Below are positions 11,121-22,974 of a stretch of DNA of 64,000 bases, piece after piece (positions within the stretch are counted from its first letter, which is position 1; every line of letters begins with the position of its first letter). The notes beneath the pieces are model-generated. The model was not told the origin of the DNA. It worked only from the letters and a program-made list of their open reading frames with translations, and ran no database searches. Origin of the DNA: Triangularia verruculosa (Eukaryota; Ascomycota; Sordariomycetes; Sordariales; Podosporaceae). A program made the position numbers and the translations under genes. The stretch spans positions 1-64,000 of the forward strand of contig MU863886.1 in assembly GCA_033296885.1 (NCBI GenBank). Reading direction: 5' to 3'.

Positions 11121-12484
11121 TTATTTCCCCTTCCTCCCTTTAGGAGGCGCATTGGCTGCAGCCGCAGCGGCCTCCTCGTCGGCCAGCAAGGCCTGGATAT
11201 CCTTCTCGGTGAGCCAGCCATGCACGGCATTGATGACCTTGCCTAGGGTATCACCGCCCCTGAGCACATCTGGAAGATTGTGGACATCTAGCCCAGCCCT
11301 GTGGTCGGTACATCTGTCCTGGCCATAGTTATATGTCCTGATTTTGTCACCACGAGTGAGCTGCGCCGACGATAGCACACTGCTCCGCAATGCCCTAGCT
11401 GCCTCTTCTCTGGCTTCGCGCCTCTTCTGCGCGATTCTGGATCTAAGCAGTCTCCATGCATCGGCGCGATTTGTGTGTTGCGACCGAGAATCCTGCATGC
11501 TGACGGTAATGCCCGTGGGAATATGTGTCAACCGAATAGCAGACTCCGTTTTGTTGACGTGCTGTCCTCCTGCTCCGCTAGCTCGCATCTTCTCAGATTT
11601 GACCTCGGCCGGGTCGATGTAGAAGTCACTCTCTGGGTTGTCCCAGTCGCCGTCAGAGGCCGTGGCATTCTCAGCAAATGAAGGCAGCACCCAGACTGCC
11701 ACAGCACTCGTGTGAGTCCTTCCGCTCTTCTCCGTCGCCGGAACTCGCTGTACACGGTGCATACCAGCTTCACCACGGAAGTGGGCATATGCGCCCTCCT
11801 CCATTACCTCAAGCACAGCTTCTTGGAGGGCGGTTTCTCCATCGCCTCCCTTTTCGCCCGTGCTATCAGCAGCCAAGTATTGTACCACCTTTGTGCGGAA
11901 GCCCTTGTTGGTGCAGTATGCTTGGTACATTTTGAATACAGTGTCGGCAAAGAAACGACCTTCGGTGCCGCCTGGCCCGGGGACCACTTCGATGAGACAT
12001 GGCATGTCCGCGAAGGGGTGCTTGGGAGTCAAAGCGACCGAGAGGTTCCGGCTCGATTCGGCAAGCTGATCGTGGGTGGCCGCAAGATCGTCCTGCGCCA
12101 GCTCCCGCATCTCAGCATCGTCCGACTTCAACAGTCCCTCCAGCTCCTGGAGAGAAGCCTTGGCGTTCTCGAACTTTTTGAAGGCATCTGCAATCCTGTG
12201 GACCTCGCCTGCGCGCTTTGCAATCTTTTCGTCGAAGTTGGTGGCCAATTGCGCCGACAACTGATCGTGCTCGGCGGTCAGAAATCGTGCTCGCTCGAGG
12301 AGGGCAGGAGGAAGCTTGACCGAGTCTGCTTGCGCTGTTAGCATGCAATTGGCAGTGTCATTAGGGCCGTGACGGCAGTTAACGTTACTTTACCTGTGCT
12401 AGCCCTTCGTACGAACTGCTGTGCAAAACCTATGCGCCTCAGCGATCGTACGCAGCTCCGGCACACCCATGGTGCCGCCGACAT
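11121..12484 (-). CDS. mrf1: Mitochondrial peptide chain release factor 1
   Basis: This class I release factor recognises UAA/UAG in mitochondria and triggers hydrolysis of peptidyl-tRNA. Two exons, 12484-12394 and 12334-11121, are separated by a 59-nt phase-1 intron (GTAAAG...GCTAACAG). The product has 434 residues. Exon 1 supplies an arginine-rich presequence (MSAAPWVCRSCVRSLRRIGF, then AQQFVRRAS), typical of mitochondrial import. The catalytic GGQ is at about residues 286-288 in SGAGGQHVNKTESA. The RF-1 signature continues with RLTHIPTGITVSMQDSRSQH. The long N-terminal helical region is present, and the tail is Ala/Lys-rich. An ATG at 12344 that opens the long frame lies inside the intron and is not the start. 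It is divergent from the tryptophanyl-tRNA synthetase gene, 378 bp away. Confidence 0.94.
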
Positions 12485-12862
12485 GATCGCAATTCAAGTT
12501 ACAGGCATCAGCGCAGAATCTCTCAGGAACCACAGCCCGGACAGAACTGTTGACACTTGACAGACGGGCCCTGCAGCATCTCGTCCGATCCTTCCCGGCA
12601 GGCAAAGCTATTCTGCCAGTACTCTCCGCCTCCCGGATGTGGGTGGGTGGAGTCACACACCCCGGTTTCAGGTGCCCCTCCCCCACTATAACGGGTGTGA
12701 ATTGGACACGGCACGATAGGACGACTCAGCGGCGACCCGGCAGGCGCATTGTGATCTCTTCTGACCTTTTGACTCATTATCTTTTTTTGTTTTTCCAATC
12801 TTGCTGCCCTTGCTTCTTCACCAGGTCTTCTTCTTCTTCCAACGCTGTCCGACATCGATACC
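12485..12862. promoter_or_regulatory. Shared promoter between mrf1 and wrs1
   Basis: A 378-bp gap separates the start codons of two divergent translation genes. It holds a CACTATAACGGGTG motif near 12684 and a pyrimidine-rich tract (about 12780-12860) just before the synthetase ATG, as is common in fungal leaders. That it drives both genes is inference from position. Confidence 0.5.
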
Positions 12863-14654
12863 ATGGCCGAGACTGCCAACGCCGTGGCTCTCAATGAGTC
12901 CCAGATCCCCGAAGTCCCGGCCGAAGCCGCTGCCCAAGGGTCCAAGCAAACAGTCGATCCCTGGAATGTTCAAGGAGAAATTGGCGCCGACGGTCAGATT
13001 AAGGCGATCAACTATGACAAGTTGATTGAGGAGTTTGGCACCAAGAAGATTGATGAGGAGCTCCTCGCCAGGTTCGAGCGCGTGACTGGGAAGAAGCCAC
13101 ACCATTTCCTCCGCAGAGGCATCGTCTTTTCGCATCGCGACTTCGAACTTATTCTCGACCGATACGAGCGCAACGAGCCTTTCTTTCTCTACACTGGGCG
13201 TGGGCCTTCGAGCGATTCGATTCACGTTGGACACTGCACTCCCTTTATGTTCACAAAATGTATGAAAAGTCAAGGGCACGATTTTGGGGAGGGTGGAAGG
13301 TTGACTAACACTCGTTTACAGGGCTCCAGGATACCTTTGACGTCCCTGTAAGTCAAATTGTAGCCCTCCAGGAAATCATCTGCTAACCTAGAGCTTGGTA
13401 GCTGGTAATCATGTTGACGGACGACGAGAAGTACCTATTTTCAGAGAAGCGCACCATTGAAGAAGTCCAGGGGTACTGCGACAGCAACATCCGCGACATT
13501 ATCAGCATGGGATTTGACCCAAATAAGACCTTCATCTTCTCAGATGTATGAGAACTCCAAGGCTCAGTTAGGGATGAGGTCTGACAAACACCTAGTACGA
13601 CTACGTCGGCGGCGCATTCTATCGTCAAATCACCCGGTTAGCGAAGCACATCACACTCAACCAAGCGCGCGCCATCTTCGGCTTCAACGACTCCTCAAAC
13701 ATCGGCAAGATTCACTTCGGAAGCATTCAGGGCGCCGCTGCCTTTGCGAACAGTTTCCCCCACATTTTCGGCGAGGATGAGAAGAAGACTGTCGGCATTC
13801 CCTGCTTGATGTTGGTACCCTTCCTCCTTTCCAGGTGTGATATCAGGCTGATTTCTGTTCTAGTCCATGCGCTGTTGATCAAGATCCATACTTTAGAGGT
13901 TGGTGCTGCCACTCGTTTTCGAAGAATGAAACGCAAACATGTGGCTGACAATACCAGCGACCCGTGATGTCGCGGCCAGACTTACCTACCAAGGAGTACG
14001 ATTCGCGAAGCCTTCCCTGATCCACTCGTTGTTCTTGCCCGCTCTTCAGGGGCCAGGAACGAAGATGGTGAGTGCACTTTTGATTGTATATATCTGATTT
14101 TCGCTTACACGATACAGTCCGCCTCAATCGACTCTAGCGCTATCTTCATGACCGATACTCCCAACCAGATCAAGAACAAGGTCAACAAATACGCATTCAG
14201 CGGCGGCAAGGTGTCCGTCGAGGAGCATCGGGCAGTGGGAGGCGATACAGAAGTCGATGTTGCCTACCAATATCTCCGCTTCTTCCTCGAGGATGACGAA
14301 GAACTCGAAAAGATCCGCGTCGCTTATTCCAAGGGCGAGCTTCTTACCGGCGAGCTCAAGGCTCTCTGCATCAAGGAGCTTCAGACCTTTGTGGTGGCGT
14401 TCCAGGAGAGGAGAGCCAAGGTTGACGATGCGGCCGTTAGGCAATTTACCGATATCAGACCCCTCACCTGGGCCGGTAACCCCAAGGTACCCAAGGCGGA
14501 CATTGTGGTACCAAAGGTAGAGGGCGCTGATGGTGCTGAGGGCGGTGATGGTAAACTCACCAAGAACCAATTGAAGAAGCTGGAGAAGCAAAAACAAATA
14601 GAGGCGAAGAAGGCGCAGAAGGCTAAGGAGAAGGAGGGTGCTGCTGCGGCCTAG
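12863..14654 (+). CDS. wrs1: Cytosolic tryptophanyl-tRNA synthetase
   Basis: This class Ic synthetase charges tRNA-Trp. Seven exons (12863-13259, 13322-13347, 13402-13545, 13596-13810, 13864-13898, 13958-14067, 14118-14654) give 487 residues, the cytosolic eukaryotic length. The second exon is only 26 nt and the fifth only 35 nt. The HIGH-type motif is IHVGH in TGRGPSSDSIHVGHCTPF, and the KMSKS-type loop is KMSAS, created across the last intron (GTKM-SASIDSS). The ending is lysine/alanine-rich (KKLEKQKQIEAKKAQKA). There is no mitochondrial presequence. Two introns (13811-13863 and 13899-13957) use the unusual donor GTTGGT; both are required to keep the conserved frame (CLIPCAVDQDPYFRATRDVAAR), which supports them. 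All phases close. Confidence 0.94.
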
Positions 14655-15065
14655 CCTTGTATTTGTTCCACACATATTTTTCCAGCCAAAAATAAAAGGT
14701 TTTACCCCCAGAAACGCCCATATCTCTATAGTCTGACTGAGGCATGCCATGGCAGGTATTGATGATATGGAGAAATTGTTGGGGTGGTGTCATGCGCCCT
14801 TGTGAATCACGCTTGCAGCAAGGTCGCAAATGGGTGGGGACCCATGGTCAATGATAGGGCGTGGAGAATAGGAGCTTCCTATAAGGGGTAGCTCTGCGGG
14901 TACGATGTATATTTTCCCTCTTCTGACCCTCACTTGGATATAATATAGTTACTACAGTACCAGCCTTGAATTTGAGGTTCTTGCTTTTGCTGTTCTTTTT
15001 TTCTTTCAGTCAATTCGCACCTAGCCAAGCATCTCACTCAGCAGCCAAATACCACCACAGCAACA
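14655..15065. other. Intergenic, wrs1 3' flank and GST promoter
   Basis: This is a tandem-gene spacer. A GGATATAATATAG stretch near 14936 could be a TATA element for the GST-like gene. Pyrimidine-rich leader sequence follows at 14980-15010. Confidence 0.4.
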
Positions 15066-15809
15066 ATGTCATACCACCTCCACATCACCAACAAAAACTA
15101 TTCCTCCTGGTCACTCCGGCCATGGATTCTCATGAAGCAGCTCTCGCTTCTGTTTGAAGAGCACCTCCACCCTCTCGCCCCCGGCTCCGGCTTCCGCCAG
15201 CCGCAATGGAAGGAGTTCTCCCCCGTCTGCCACGTCCCCTGCCTTCATTACCATGCCGCCGACCACTCTTCCGAACCGATCATCCTGTGGGAATCCCTCG
15301 CCATCGCCGAGTTCCTGCAAGAGCAGTTCCCGGACAAGAACATCTACCCCAAGGACCTCGCCGCCCGGGCCTGGGCACGGAGCGCGGTGGCGGAGATGCA
15401 CGCTGGGTTTGGGTCGATGAGGCAGGAAATGGGGATGAATGTGTCTCTTCGGGTGGAATTGTCGGATGAGGCGTTTAACGAGGACTTGGTGAAGGATCTG
15501 AAGAGAATTAATGAGCTGTGGGAGGAGGGACTGAACAAATTTGGGGGCCCGTTTTTGGCGGGGAAGGAGTTTGGGGCGGTGGATGCATTTTTTGCGCCGG
15601 TGGTGTTGCGGTTTGGGAGTTACCTTGGTGCGAGGGAGAGGTACCTGGGGGAGGGGCCGAACCGGTATTTGGAGGTGGTTAGTGGGTTGGAGGGGGTGAA
15701 GGAGTGGGTTGCTGCCGGGGTGGCGGAGAAGGAGAGACATGAGGCGCATGAGATTGAGAATCGGGAGGGCCCAGGGAGGGTGGTGGTTGGGGATTTGAGA
15801 GATGAGTGA
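15066..15809 (+). CDS. Glutathione S-transferase-like protein
   Basis: A single-exon protein of 247 residues with the two-domain GST layout. The thioredoxin-like N-terminus begins HLHITNKNYSSWSLRPWIL, with the NYSSWS segment at the usual position of the catalytic Ser/Tyr. It includes VPCLHY, the cis-proline strand, and ILWESLAIAEFL, where the E-S pair binds the gamma-glutamyl part of glutathione. An all-helical C-terminal domain follows (about residues 95-215, with GPFLAGKEFGAVDAFFAPV). The last 25 residues are charged and probably disordered. This subfamily resembles bacterial GSTs of the zeta/maleylacetoacetate-isomerase-like group. Its substrate is not known, and nothing in the neighbourhood points to one. 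Late codons are noticeably G-rich in third positions compared with the first half. Confidence 0.85.
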   Translation: MSYHLHITNKNYSSWSLRPWILMKQLSLLFEEHLHPLAPGSGFRQPQWKEFSPVCHVPCLHYHAADHSSEPIILWESLAIAEFLQEQFPDKNIYPKDLAARAWARSAVAEMHAGFGSMRQEMGMNVSLRVELSDEAFNEDLVKDLKRINELWEEGLNKFGGPFLAGKEFGAVDAFFAPVVLRFGSYLGARERYLGEGPNRYLEVVSGLEGVKEWVAAGVAEKERHEAHEIENREGPGRVVVGDLRDE

Positions 15810-16166
15810 GGTGATGAGGGGTGGTCAGGTTCGGGGGAGAATAGCATTCTTTTTGATCATTACGTTGCTCTTGGGTGAGGCCATGTTTTAGTCTCACAGT
15901 CTTACTTTCAACTCAAGATCGTGGTGGCCCCTGACTCATTTATCCTTGCAAACGAGAGAACCAACTGTGGCGGTATCTCAGATATAAAAGTGCCGACGGC
16001 CACGGGACCTCACGGCACGCCTTGGTAATCAGAAGGGAAGGAGTAGCGTCAATCCAAATGTAGAAATGATGTTGAAGGACATCATGTAAGTCGAGTATTA
16101 TTGAAAGAAATCTCTTGCGTTCACCAGACCACAGATTGCATCCTTCCCCAAAAAGGGGTAAATTCA

Positions 16167-16193
16167 GGGGGTGCCAAGACTTGGTGATGGAGT
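16167..16193 (-). repeat. 3' flank repeat shared with second 5S gene
   Basis: Read on the minus strand, this lies 27-53 nt downstream of the 5S gene end. It matches 40252-40277 downstream of the other 5S gene over about 26 nt with one base inserted (core AAGTCTTGGCACCCCC). Confidence 0.75.
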
Positions 16194-16219
16194 CAAGTGG
16201 ACCTGAAAAAAGGTCAAAA

Positions 16220-16338
16220 ACATACAACACCGAGGATTCCCCAGTGGTCACCCACCTGAGTACTAGTTCGGCCCTCAGCTGTTTGACTAGGGGAGAGCAG
16301 ACGGGATCCCGTATTTTCAGCTGGGTATGGTCGTATGT
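16220..16338 (-). rRNA. 5S ribosomal RNA gene, dispersed copy 1
   Basis: The minus strand begins ACATACGACCATA and ends GTGTTGTATGT followed by a T run, the classic 119-nt fungal 5S ends that pair with each other. The internal control region for TFIIIA is present (ACTAGTACTCAGGTGGGTGA and CCACTGGGGAATCC). Helix II pairs CCCAGCTG with CAGCTGAGGG. A CATATT element lies about 24-29 nt upstream, where Neurospora-type 5S genes need a TATA-like box. The termination signal is the T run (16215-16219) directly after the gene. Single dispersed 5S genes are the rule in Sordariomycetes. Confidence 0.92.
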
Positions 16339-17619
16339 GGTAATTTGGTCAGGAAAACATCAATATGGAAGTGCTTTTCCTACTCTGTACAAACTACAAC
16401 CGACGGTAGGCTCACTTGAAGGAAACTTCCGAGGTCGGGATGGGCAACAAATACAGGAGTACGCTCTAGCCTAGGAACCTGGCACCGCAAAACAGATGAA
16501 CAAGACCTTGAGAGATGGTCGAGCTCGAAGGTGTGATTCCCACTTGCAGCACCAGTTATTCCACTTCACCACATCATAAGCAGTACACCTTCCAAAAGCA
16601 ATGACAGGATCCAGCATCACGCGCCGGCGTCATTGCTGGTGCTTCTGGCAGGCAAACCTTACCATATAATAGCATTGAACTTTCCAAAGATGGCACCTGC
16701 GGAAAGAGGTGTCCTTGCAGCTACCTACCTAGGCAACGACACCGATCAGAAATTTGCAAGGAAGGGTCCATTCAGACATCAGAATCCGGGAAAGAGCTGA
16801 CCATGCTTGTCCACCCTCGTCCACTCGGTTGTTTCGGAAGCCTGTCCTTCTTCTCAGCTCAACCAACATAAACTTCTTTCATTGCAGACCATCAATAACA
16901 CACATCTCTACGTTTACGCAATTGGAGCCAGTAGTAACATCTTGACGTTTACGCGGCTACAGTCGAGTGCGGCTCTGGCCGCTTACAAGTGGAACAAGGA
17001 AAAATACGAAGGACCCAAGCTAGACCAGGTACCCGAAGGCTGGGACGGGGCTGGTCGCTTTTGATGCAGCAAAGGAGGATGAATATTCGTGTGTTGTGGG
17101 TTTGGTCTGCATTATGCATGGGGTGAGGCTGAGGTCTACACAGCGGGTTAGCGAACACAATTAAGTGCATTGGATCCATCATAGGGTGTAACAGAGCTCA
17201 TTTGCCTCATCTCATGCTTCCCAGCCTATGCTGCTCCAACATGTCTGTCCTATGTCCTGTGCCTATGTGTTGCAAGCATGCCAACTACCTAGCTATATAC
17301 CCTGATATCGTATACCAAGAGCCAAAGGTTGCCGAAAACATGATATGTGCAAGAGAGAAATGTAAAGAAGCTCTTTCTATGCCATCATGTAAAAGCCATC
17401 TATAAAAAAAAACGAGACTACTCCTCCTCTCTTCTCTAGAGTCTTCGCCATGTGGCGGCCCATGAATCCAGATTTCTTCATAACGAAAAGTAACAACAAA
17501 AGAGAAAGCAAAGTGGAAAAAAAAGTTGTTCCCGGGTATCTTCCCTTTTCCCATCCATCCATCCATCCCATTCACACACACTGCAATCGGCCCCTTCTTC
17601 TCGTTCAACCCCCCTTCCA
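16339..17619. other. Intergenic; possible small exon, otherwise empty
   Basis: No firm gene. A frame ending at 17064 (from about 16885, after a TTCATTGCAG acceptor-like site) reads plausibly (SSAALAAYKWNKEKYEGPKL, then a short tail), but it has no recognised start or relative. A CCTACCTAGG motif lies near 16725. The right end is the kinesin 3' flank. Confidence 0.35.
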
Positions 17620-20600
17620 TCACCACCTCGGCATCGGACTAGCGGTCCCGCTGTTGCTCCCGCCGCCGCCCATCACGCTCCCCGCCGGCGTCGACCCCGT
17701 CTGCGCGAAGCTCTGGTCGATCCGCAAGATCCACTCCCGCTTGTCCCTCTCGCTCCTCGCGGCAAACAGCCACGTGTTGTCCGTCCCGTAAATGGCAAAC
17801 ACGCCCGCCTGCAGCCGCTCGCTGAGCTTGCTGATCCCCTGTCCCCCCGCCGACCCAGGCGCGCCGGTCAAAGACGAGATCAGGCCCGTGGCGGTCGACG
17901 CCATGCCGCCCACGACTCCGGACTGCTGCTGCTGCTGCTGCTGGGCCACGTTGTCGGGGTCAAAGTTGTTGTGGTCGTAGTCCTGGTGGGAGTGCAGCAA
18001 GCCCAAGATGCCCGGCTGGGAGTCCACCCTTGCGTTTCGGAGGCTGACGATGCCGATCTCCTCCCCGTCGGCGACCGAGTGGATGTGGAGGTATGGGCGG
18101 CGGAGCTCGACGAAGCGCTTCACCCAGCGGGTCGAGTCTGCGTTGGGGACCAAGAGGTAGCCGCTCTTGAGAATGGAGGGGTTCTTGGGGACGCGGATGA
18201 CGGTGGCGATGAAGGTGGGGACGCCGTAGTGGTGATCCGCGCCGTTGCCGTTGCCGTTGGGGTTGTTCTCGGATGCGACTCCGTCTTCTGGGGGGTCGGT
18301 ATTCTCTGGGGAGATGAGTTTGAGCGTGGAGTCTGGATAGCGCTGCCAGAGCTTCAAGCACCTGTTCAACAGAGCAGTTTGCTGTTCGTCGTACTCTGAT
18401 ATCGGTTTTTCTTCTTCTAGCGATGGTGTTGGTTCCTCGGTTGTTGTTGACTCAGGGGCCTCTTCGCCATCTTTGGCTAGCTCAGAATGTGATGTAACGG
18501 GGGATGTTGAGGGTGATCCCTCGGGGGTATCATCCTTGAGCAGCTCGGCGATCGAATCGGCATCACTGTTGATCTTTGGCGGCGGTAGTAGAAGGTCATC
18601 GTCTGGTGTTCCATCGATCCCATTGCCGTTGAGCAGCCCATTCTCACCATATCCATACTTCTTCATGAGCGACTGAATAACCGCCATCTCGCTCATCATC
18701 TGCCTTTTCCTCCTCGAGCCGATAAAGTCGGCAACGAGGGAAACGCCCCTCGGGGTCCAAGCAGTCAACAGCTCCTCCCCCTTGACGTAGTCATACTGGC
18801 TGTTCATCCTCCACAGATCACCCGCCCTCTTAATAGGCGCAGGACGCATCTGCAGCGTGAAAATCCCTGTACAAGAGTGCACAACTCGGACATTTTGCCA
18901 GAGCGACGAAAACATCGATGTCTGTCGCACAAACGACCGCGATACGATTTGAACGCAGAGATTCATCGAGAACTTCATAGGCTCTGCCAGCTTCTCCGAC
19001 AGAATCTCCCATGAGACGGTCATCTGCACCCGATACTTTTCGGAAGTGACCCTGTCTAACAGCAACGAGTTGTGTAGACTGGAGTCCCACTGACCGATTA
19101 TGATGAGGCCCCTAGTACCGTTGGCGTTGGCCCGGAACACCGGTTTCGAGGACAGTTTGAGAGGGAGATCGGGACCGGAAGAGCCCATGTCGGGCGACTT
19201 GCCAGCGCTATCCAGCAGTTGGATCTTACCCACCCGCATGTTGGCCACTTCGTCCCACGGAAGGGCATCGCCGGAGCTATGAGTTAGGCTGAGGGAGATG
19301 CGCCGCTGCAAGCCCTGATGCAATTGGAAGGTCCCATTATCCATCTCGCTCGTCTGCGTGACCTCGACAGGCTTATATTCGCCCTCCTCGTTGAGCTCCA
19401 AAATCTGCGCTCGAGTGAGCAGATCGTGCTTCTCCTCGGTATAGAACTGAGTCTCGCTGATCCTTGGGGTCTTGGGTTTCTGGTTGGCAGGCACAGCGTC
19501 TCGCATGTCGTCCCAGCTGAGCAATTTGTCGAGGTGCATGGCAGATACCTTGGCAAAGATGGCCACACGAAGGGTTGTTTCGGGTGGGGCAGACTGAGGC
19601 ACGCTCATACTATGAACGCTTTCGAACCGGATCGGACCCTCATCGAAGTCCTGGATCATCTGCGTAGTGGTGATGCCATCCTCAGAGATACCTGGGATGA
19701 ATAGCTGAGCGTGCACCTCTGTACCCTCTCTCTCCGGGAACCCAAGCATCTCGTGCATAACGATGTTGAACTTGAGAGTGTTGGTTGGCGCTCGCGCGCT
19801 AGACGGCTCCAGCGCCAACTTGATGATTCCAATCGTGTGTGAAGTGTATGGTGAGAACACGTCAAGAGTAAAGTCCTGAACTCGGCTTTCGAAAACAGCC
19901 TTGAGGGAAACATCAACCTCCCCAACCAAAGTATACTGCGGCATGCAGTCCTCGATAAAGGGGTTTTCTAAACTCAGATGCTGTGCATATTCTGGCTGGT
20001 CGAGATACTGGTACATCTGCCGCATCCGCCTCACACGGTCGTAAAGCTTCTCGATGCTCCAGAGACGGGCCACGCTGTTTTTGTAGTCGATGACGCGGAT
20101 TCCGATGCAAGGCTTGGGGGCATCCTCAAGTGCCACATCTTCCCCTTCGCCAGTCAGCCCATTAAGAACCATGTCGTAGGATGAACACATCATATGGCCC
20201 ACATCCGCCACGGCAAACTGGAAAACAACATGCTCGTCCAGCTCGTGGCTCATAATCTGCGCCTCCTTCAGAGTGGAAGCATGCTGAAGGACTGCCTCGG
20301 CCATCTGCACATAGTGCCTCCCCTTCCAGTGCTTCACTGCAACCTTTGCTCTCTCAATCTCCTCTTCTGAGAGCCTCGGCTTGGGTTTCGGTCTCTTGAG
20401 GGGGTCCAGCTTCTCGATTTTCTTCTCAAACTCCTGCCGCTGCACCTCGAGCTGCTTCTGCATCTCAGCCTTGATCTGCACCAAAGTCTCCTCCATCTTG
20501 GCCTTTTCTTTCTTGATCTCGGCCACCTCCACATTGGCCGCTTCGGCACTCTTGATCTGCTCGTGGAATTCTTCCTTTTGCCTCTCTAGCTCTGTTTGCA

Positions 20601-22974
20601 TCTCTTCCCGAATCTCCCGCAGCTTGTCCTCCGCCTCGCCCTGTTTAGGGGTGGACGGCATTGTCAGTGCTGTGTCAAGCGAAAAGTTGTCCAGAGTGCC
20701 CGTTGACATGTACTTCTCCCTGACGGGAAACGATGCCATTGACTCCGTATCCTCGTTGTCATCCCGAACATTAACACGTTCCGCCCGCACTCGCTGGACT
20801 TCTTCAAACAGAGCGTTGAGCTCCTCATCTGAAAGACTGGAAAAGTTTTGATCCGTCCCCAGGATGGCGCCGGCTGCTTCTCTGCGCGCAAAAGACCAGT
20901 CTGCCTCCCTTGGATTGCGTGTAAATGGAGAGGGAGAGTCAGGGCGGCTCCCACCAAAGTCCGAAATGGCCGTGCTCAGATTTCTATCGTGGCCAGGCCT
21001 GGGGCTTGGGGTTGGGGATGTTCTCTCAAGCGCTTGAAGTTGACTTGCAGTAACGGACTGTCGCAAAAGGCTCTTGTCCGCTCGCTCTTGCCTCTCTGCG
21101 CGAGCTTCGAGCGGGTGGTTGAATCTGAAGATATGGAAGTCGCCTAGAATGATTCGGTATCCAGAGTGCAGCTGATAAGGCTCTGTCACACGTTTGCCAT
21201 TCACCATGACGGCGGCTCCTTCCTTCGGAATAACTGTGACAGTCCCATCAGGTGCATTTTCAAAGGTGCAGTGTTCGTGGAGAATTTTGGACCCGTTCAG
21301 ACGAATATTTGCTTGGTGATCCGCATTGGACTCGACGTTGCCAACCGTTGTGCTTCCGGGTTTGAGATTGTAAACAAGGCACTCGGCCAAGAGCGGGTCG
21401 TCTGACAAGTTGACCAAATGAGGCATCTTTTTGGGCGTTGACATGCCAATGAAGCCCTTTTCGATGCTGATGCCCAGCTCCTCAAGTGCCGACTCACGCT
21501 CCTTGTGGATCTCTTCTGTTTTGGCAAGCTTTTGCTCCCAGGTCTGGTTAAGATCCTGCAGAAGCTTCTCACTCTGGTTGAGCTGCTCCGCAATTTCTGC
21601 CTTGGAGACCTTCTTGACCGTACCGTCCGGTGCCGTGATACTGACGATTTGCTGTTCGAGAGGCGTGCCTTCCGGGTATGATTCCACCGGCATACCTGGA
21701 GCTCCTCCGCCACCTCCAAGTTTATTCCGGAGCAGCGCCAGCTCCTCTTTCAATTCACGAATCATTCTGGCGTTGGCGTCTTCGTTGACAACCGCGTGGT
21801 TCTTGATGCGCTTGGCAGAGTCGGCATAGCGTAGCGTACTCAGAGTCTCGTCATAGTTGATATCAGCCGGACTGACGGCTGCTATCATGGCAGTCATGCT
21901 GTTACCACCGAGCGAGTCTTTTAATAACCAAGTAAGAACACTGTCTCGATATGGCACCTGGCCAGAAGCACCCTTCTTTTTCTTGCCCGTAGACAAGTCA
22001 GCCAGGGCCGCGATAACTCGACCAAGTGTTGACAAAGAACGGTTGATCTCTGCGCCTTCCTTTAATCTTGCGCCCGTCGCACCCGTGGAAGTAGCTCTCT
22101 CCGAACCAGCCAAATCAACCAGAGAAATCTTTGCAGCTTTTTCCATTTCCATCTTTGTCTCGGGATCGAACCTTTTCTGGGTGAGCATAAGGGTGAAAAC
22201 GGCGTGGGATCTACTCGAAGTTTCGTTCATGTTGGTGGCCGCTACCGTTCTCGCTTTGTTGCCCTCGTCCATCAGATTCTCGATTTCCTGGAAGCTCCCT
22301 ACCACCAGCTTCGCCAAGTCTTCCACATACGGGCCCGTGGAAGGATGTTCTCTGACTTTCAGATTACCCTTGTTCGCTGGGTTCAACAAGTCTCGTACTC
22401 TCTCGTTGTAGATTTCCAGATATGACACCTCCACCGTGCACTTCAGGTTCTTGTCCTGCTGCATCACCTTGATCCGTTCGAACATGTCCTGGCAAATCAT
22501 GGGAATAATACCCGCGTCCTTTCCATAGCCCATCATCGAGTATGACTTTCCCGAGCCGGTCTGGCCGTATGCGAAGATACAGTTGTTGTACCCTTGAAAG
22601 GCATTATCAAGCAGCGGTTGGCCCAGGTCATCGAAGAGGTGATTTTGGCCGGCATAGTTTGGGGCATTTTTATCAAAGGACCAATATGACTTGTCGAACG
22701 CGAAGGCTTTTGGAGCCGAGTCCTTGCCGCTTAGCTTCCCTCCACCCGCGCTGGCATCTGGAGGGGTGAGGATGGTCTGGTTTCCTTTCATTTCGATAAT
22801 ACATTTCGCGTTTCGGTCATGTTCTTGCCGGACACTGTTAGCTTATAATGTTCATACCCAACACCTGTTGGCCCGGGAGCTATCTGGCTCACCTCTTGAA
22901 TTGAATGGACGACATCGGACCACCACCTTGATATTTCCTCCCCCTCCCCCAGCCGGGGCTGCGCCCGGTGCCAT
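17620..22974 (-). CDS. Kinesin-3 (UNC-104/KIF1A type) vesicle motor
   Basis: This plus-end microtubule motor carries endosomes and vesicles in hyphae. Exon 1 (22974-22893) and exon 2 (22823-17620) are joined by a 69-nt intron into 1761 residues. Exon 1 supplies the first motor strand (NIKVVVRCRPFNSRE). The ATG that opens the long frame is inside the motor domain and would truncate it. The P-loop GQTGSGKS is at about residues 114-121. Switch I NETSSRSH, switch II LVDLAGSERA and a lysine-rich K-loop (GKKKKGA) follow. After the motor come an FHA domain (PHLVNLSDDPLLAECLVYNL), coiled coil around residues 735-815, the long KIF1-type middle region, and a C-terminal PH domain (KSGYLLVPNADSTRWVKRFVEL) for phosphoinositide membranes. 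A glutamine run interrupts the PH domain. The acceptor was chosen as GGCAAG, 16 nt after the branch site, because only this keeps the motor frame. Confidence 0.95.

Noticed and set aside
16506..16565. Possible tRNA (sequence ending near AGCACCA)
   Set aside because: A T-arm-like stem can be drawn, but the loop does not match TTCRANY and no acceptor or anticodon stem fits.
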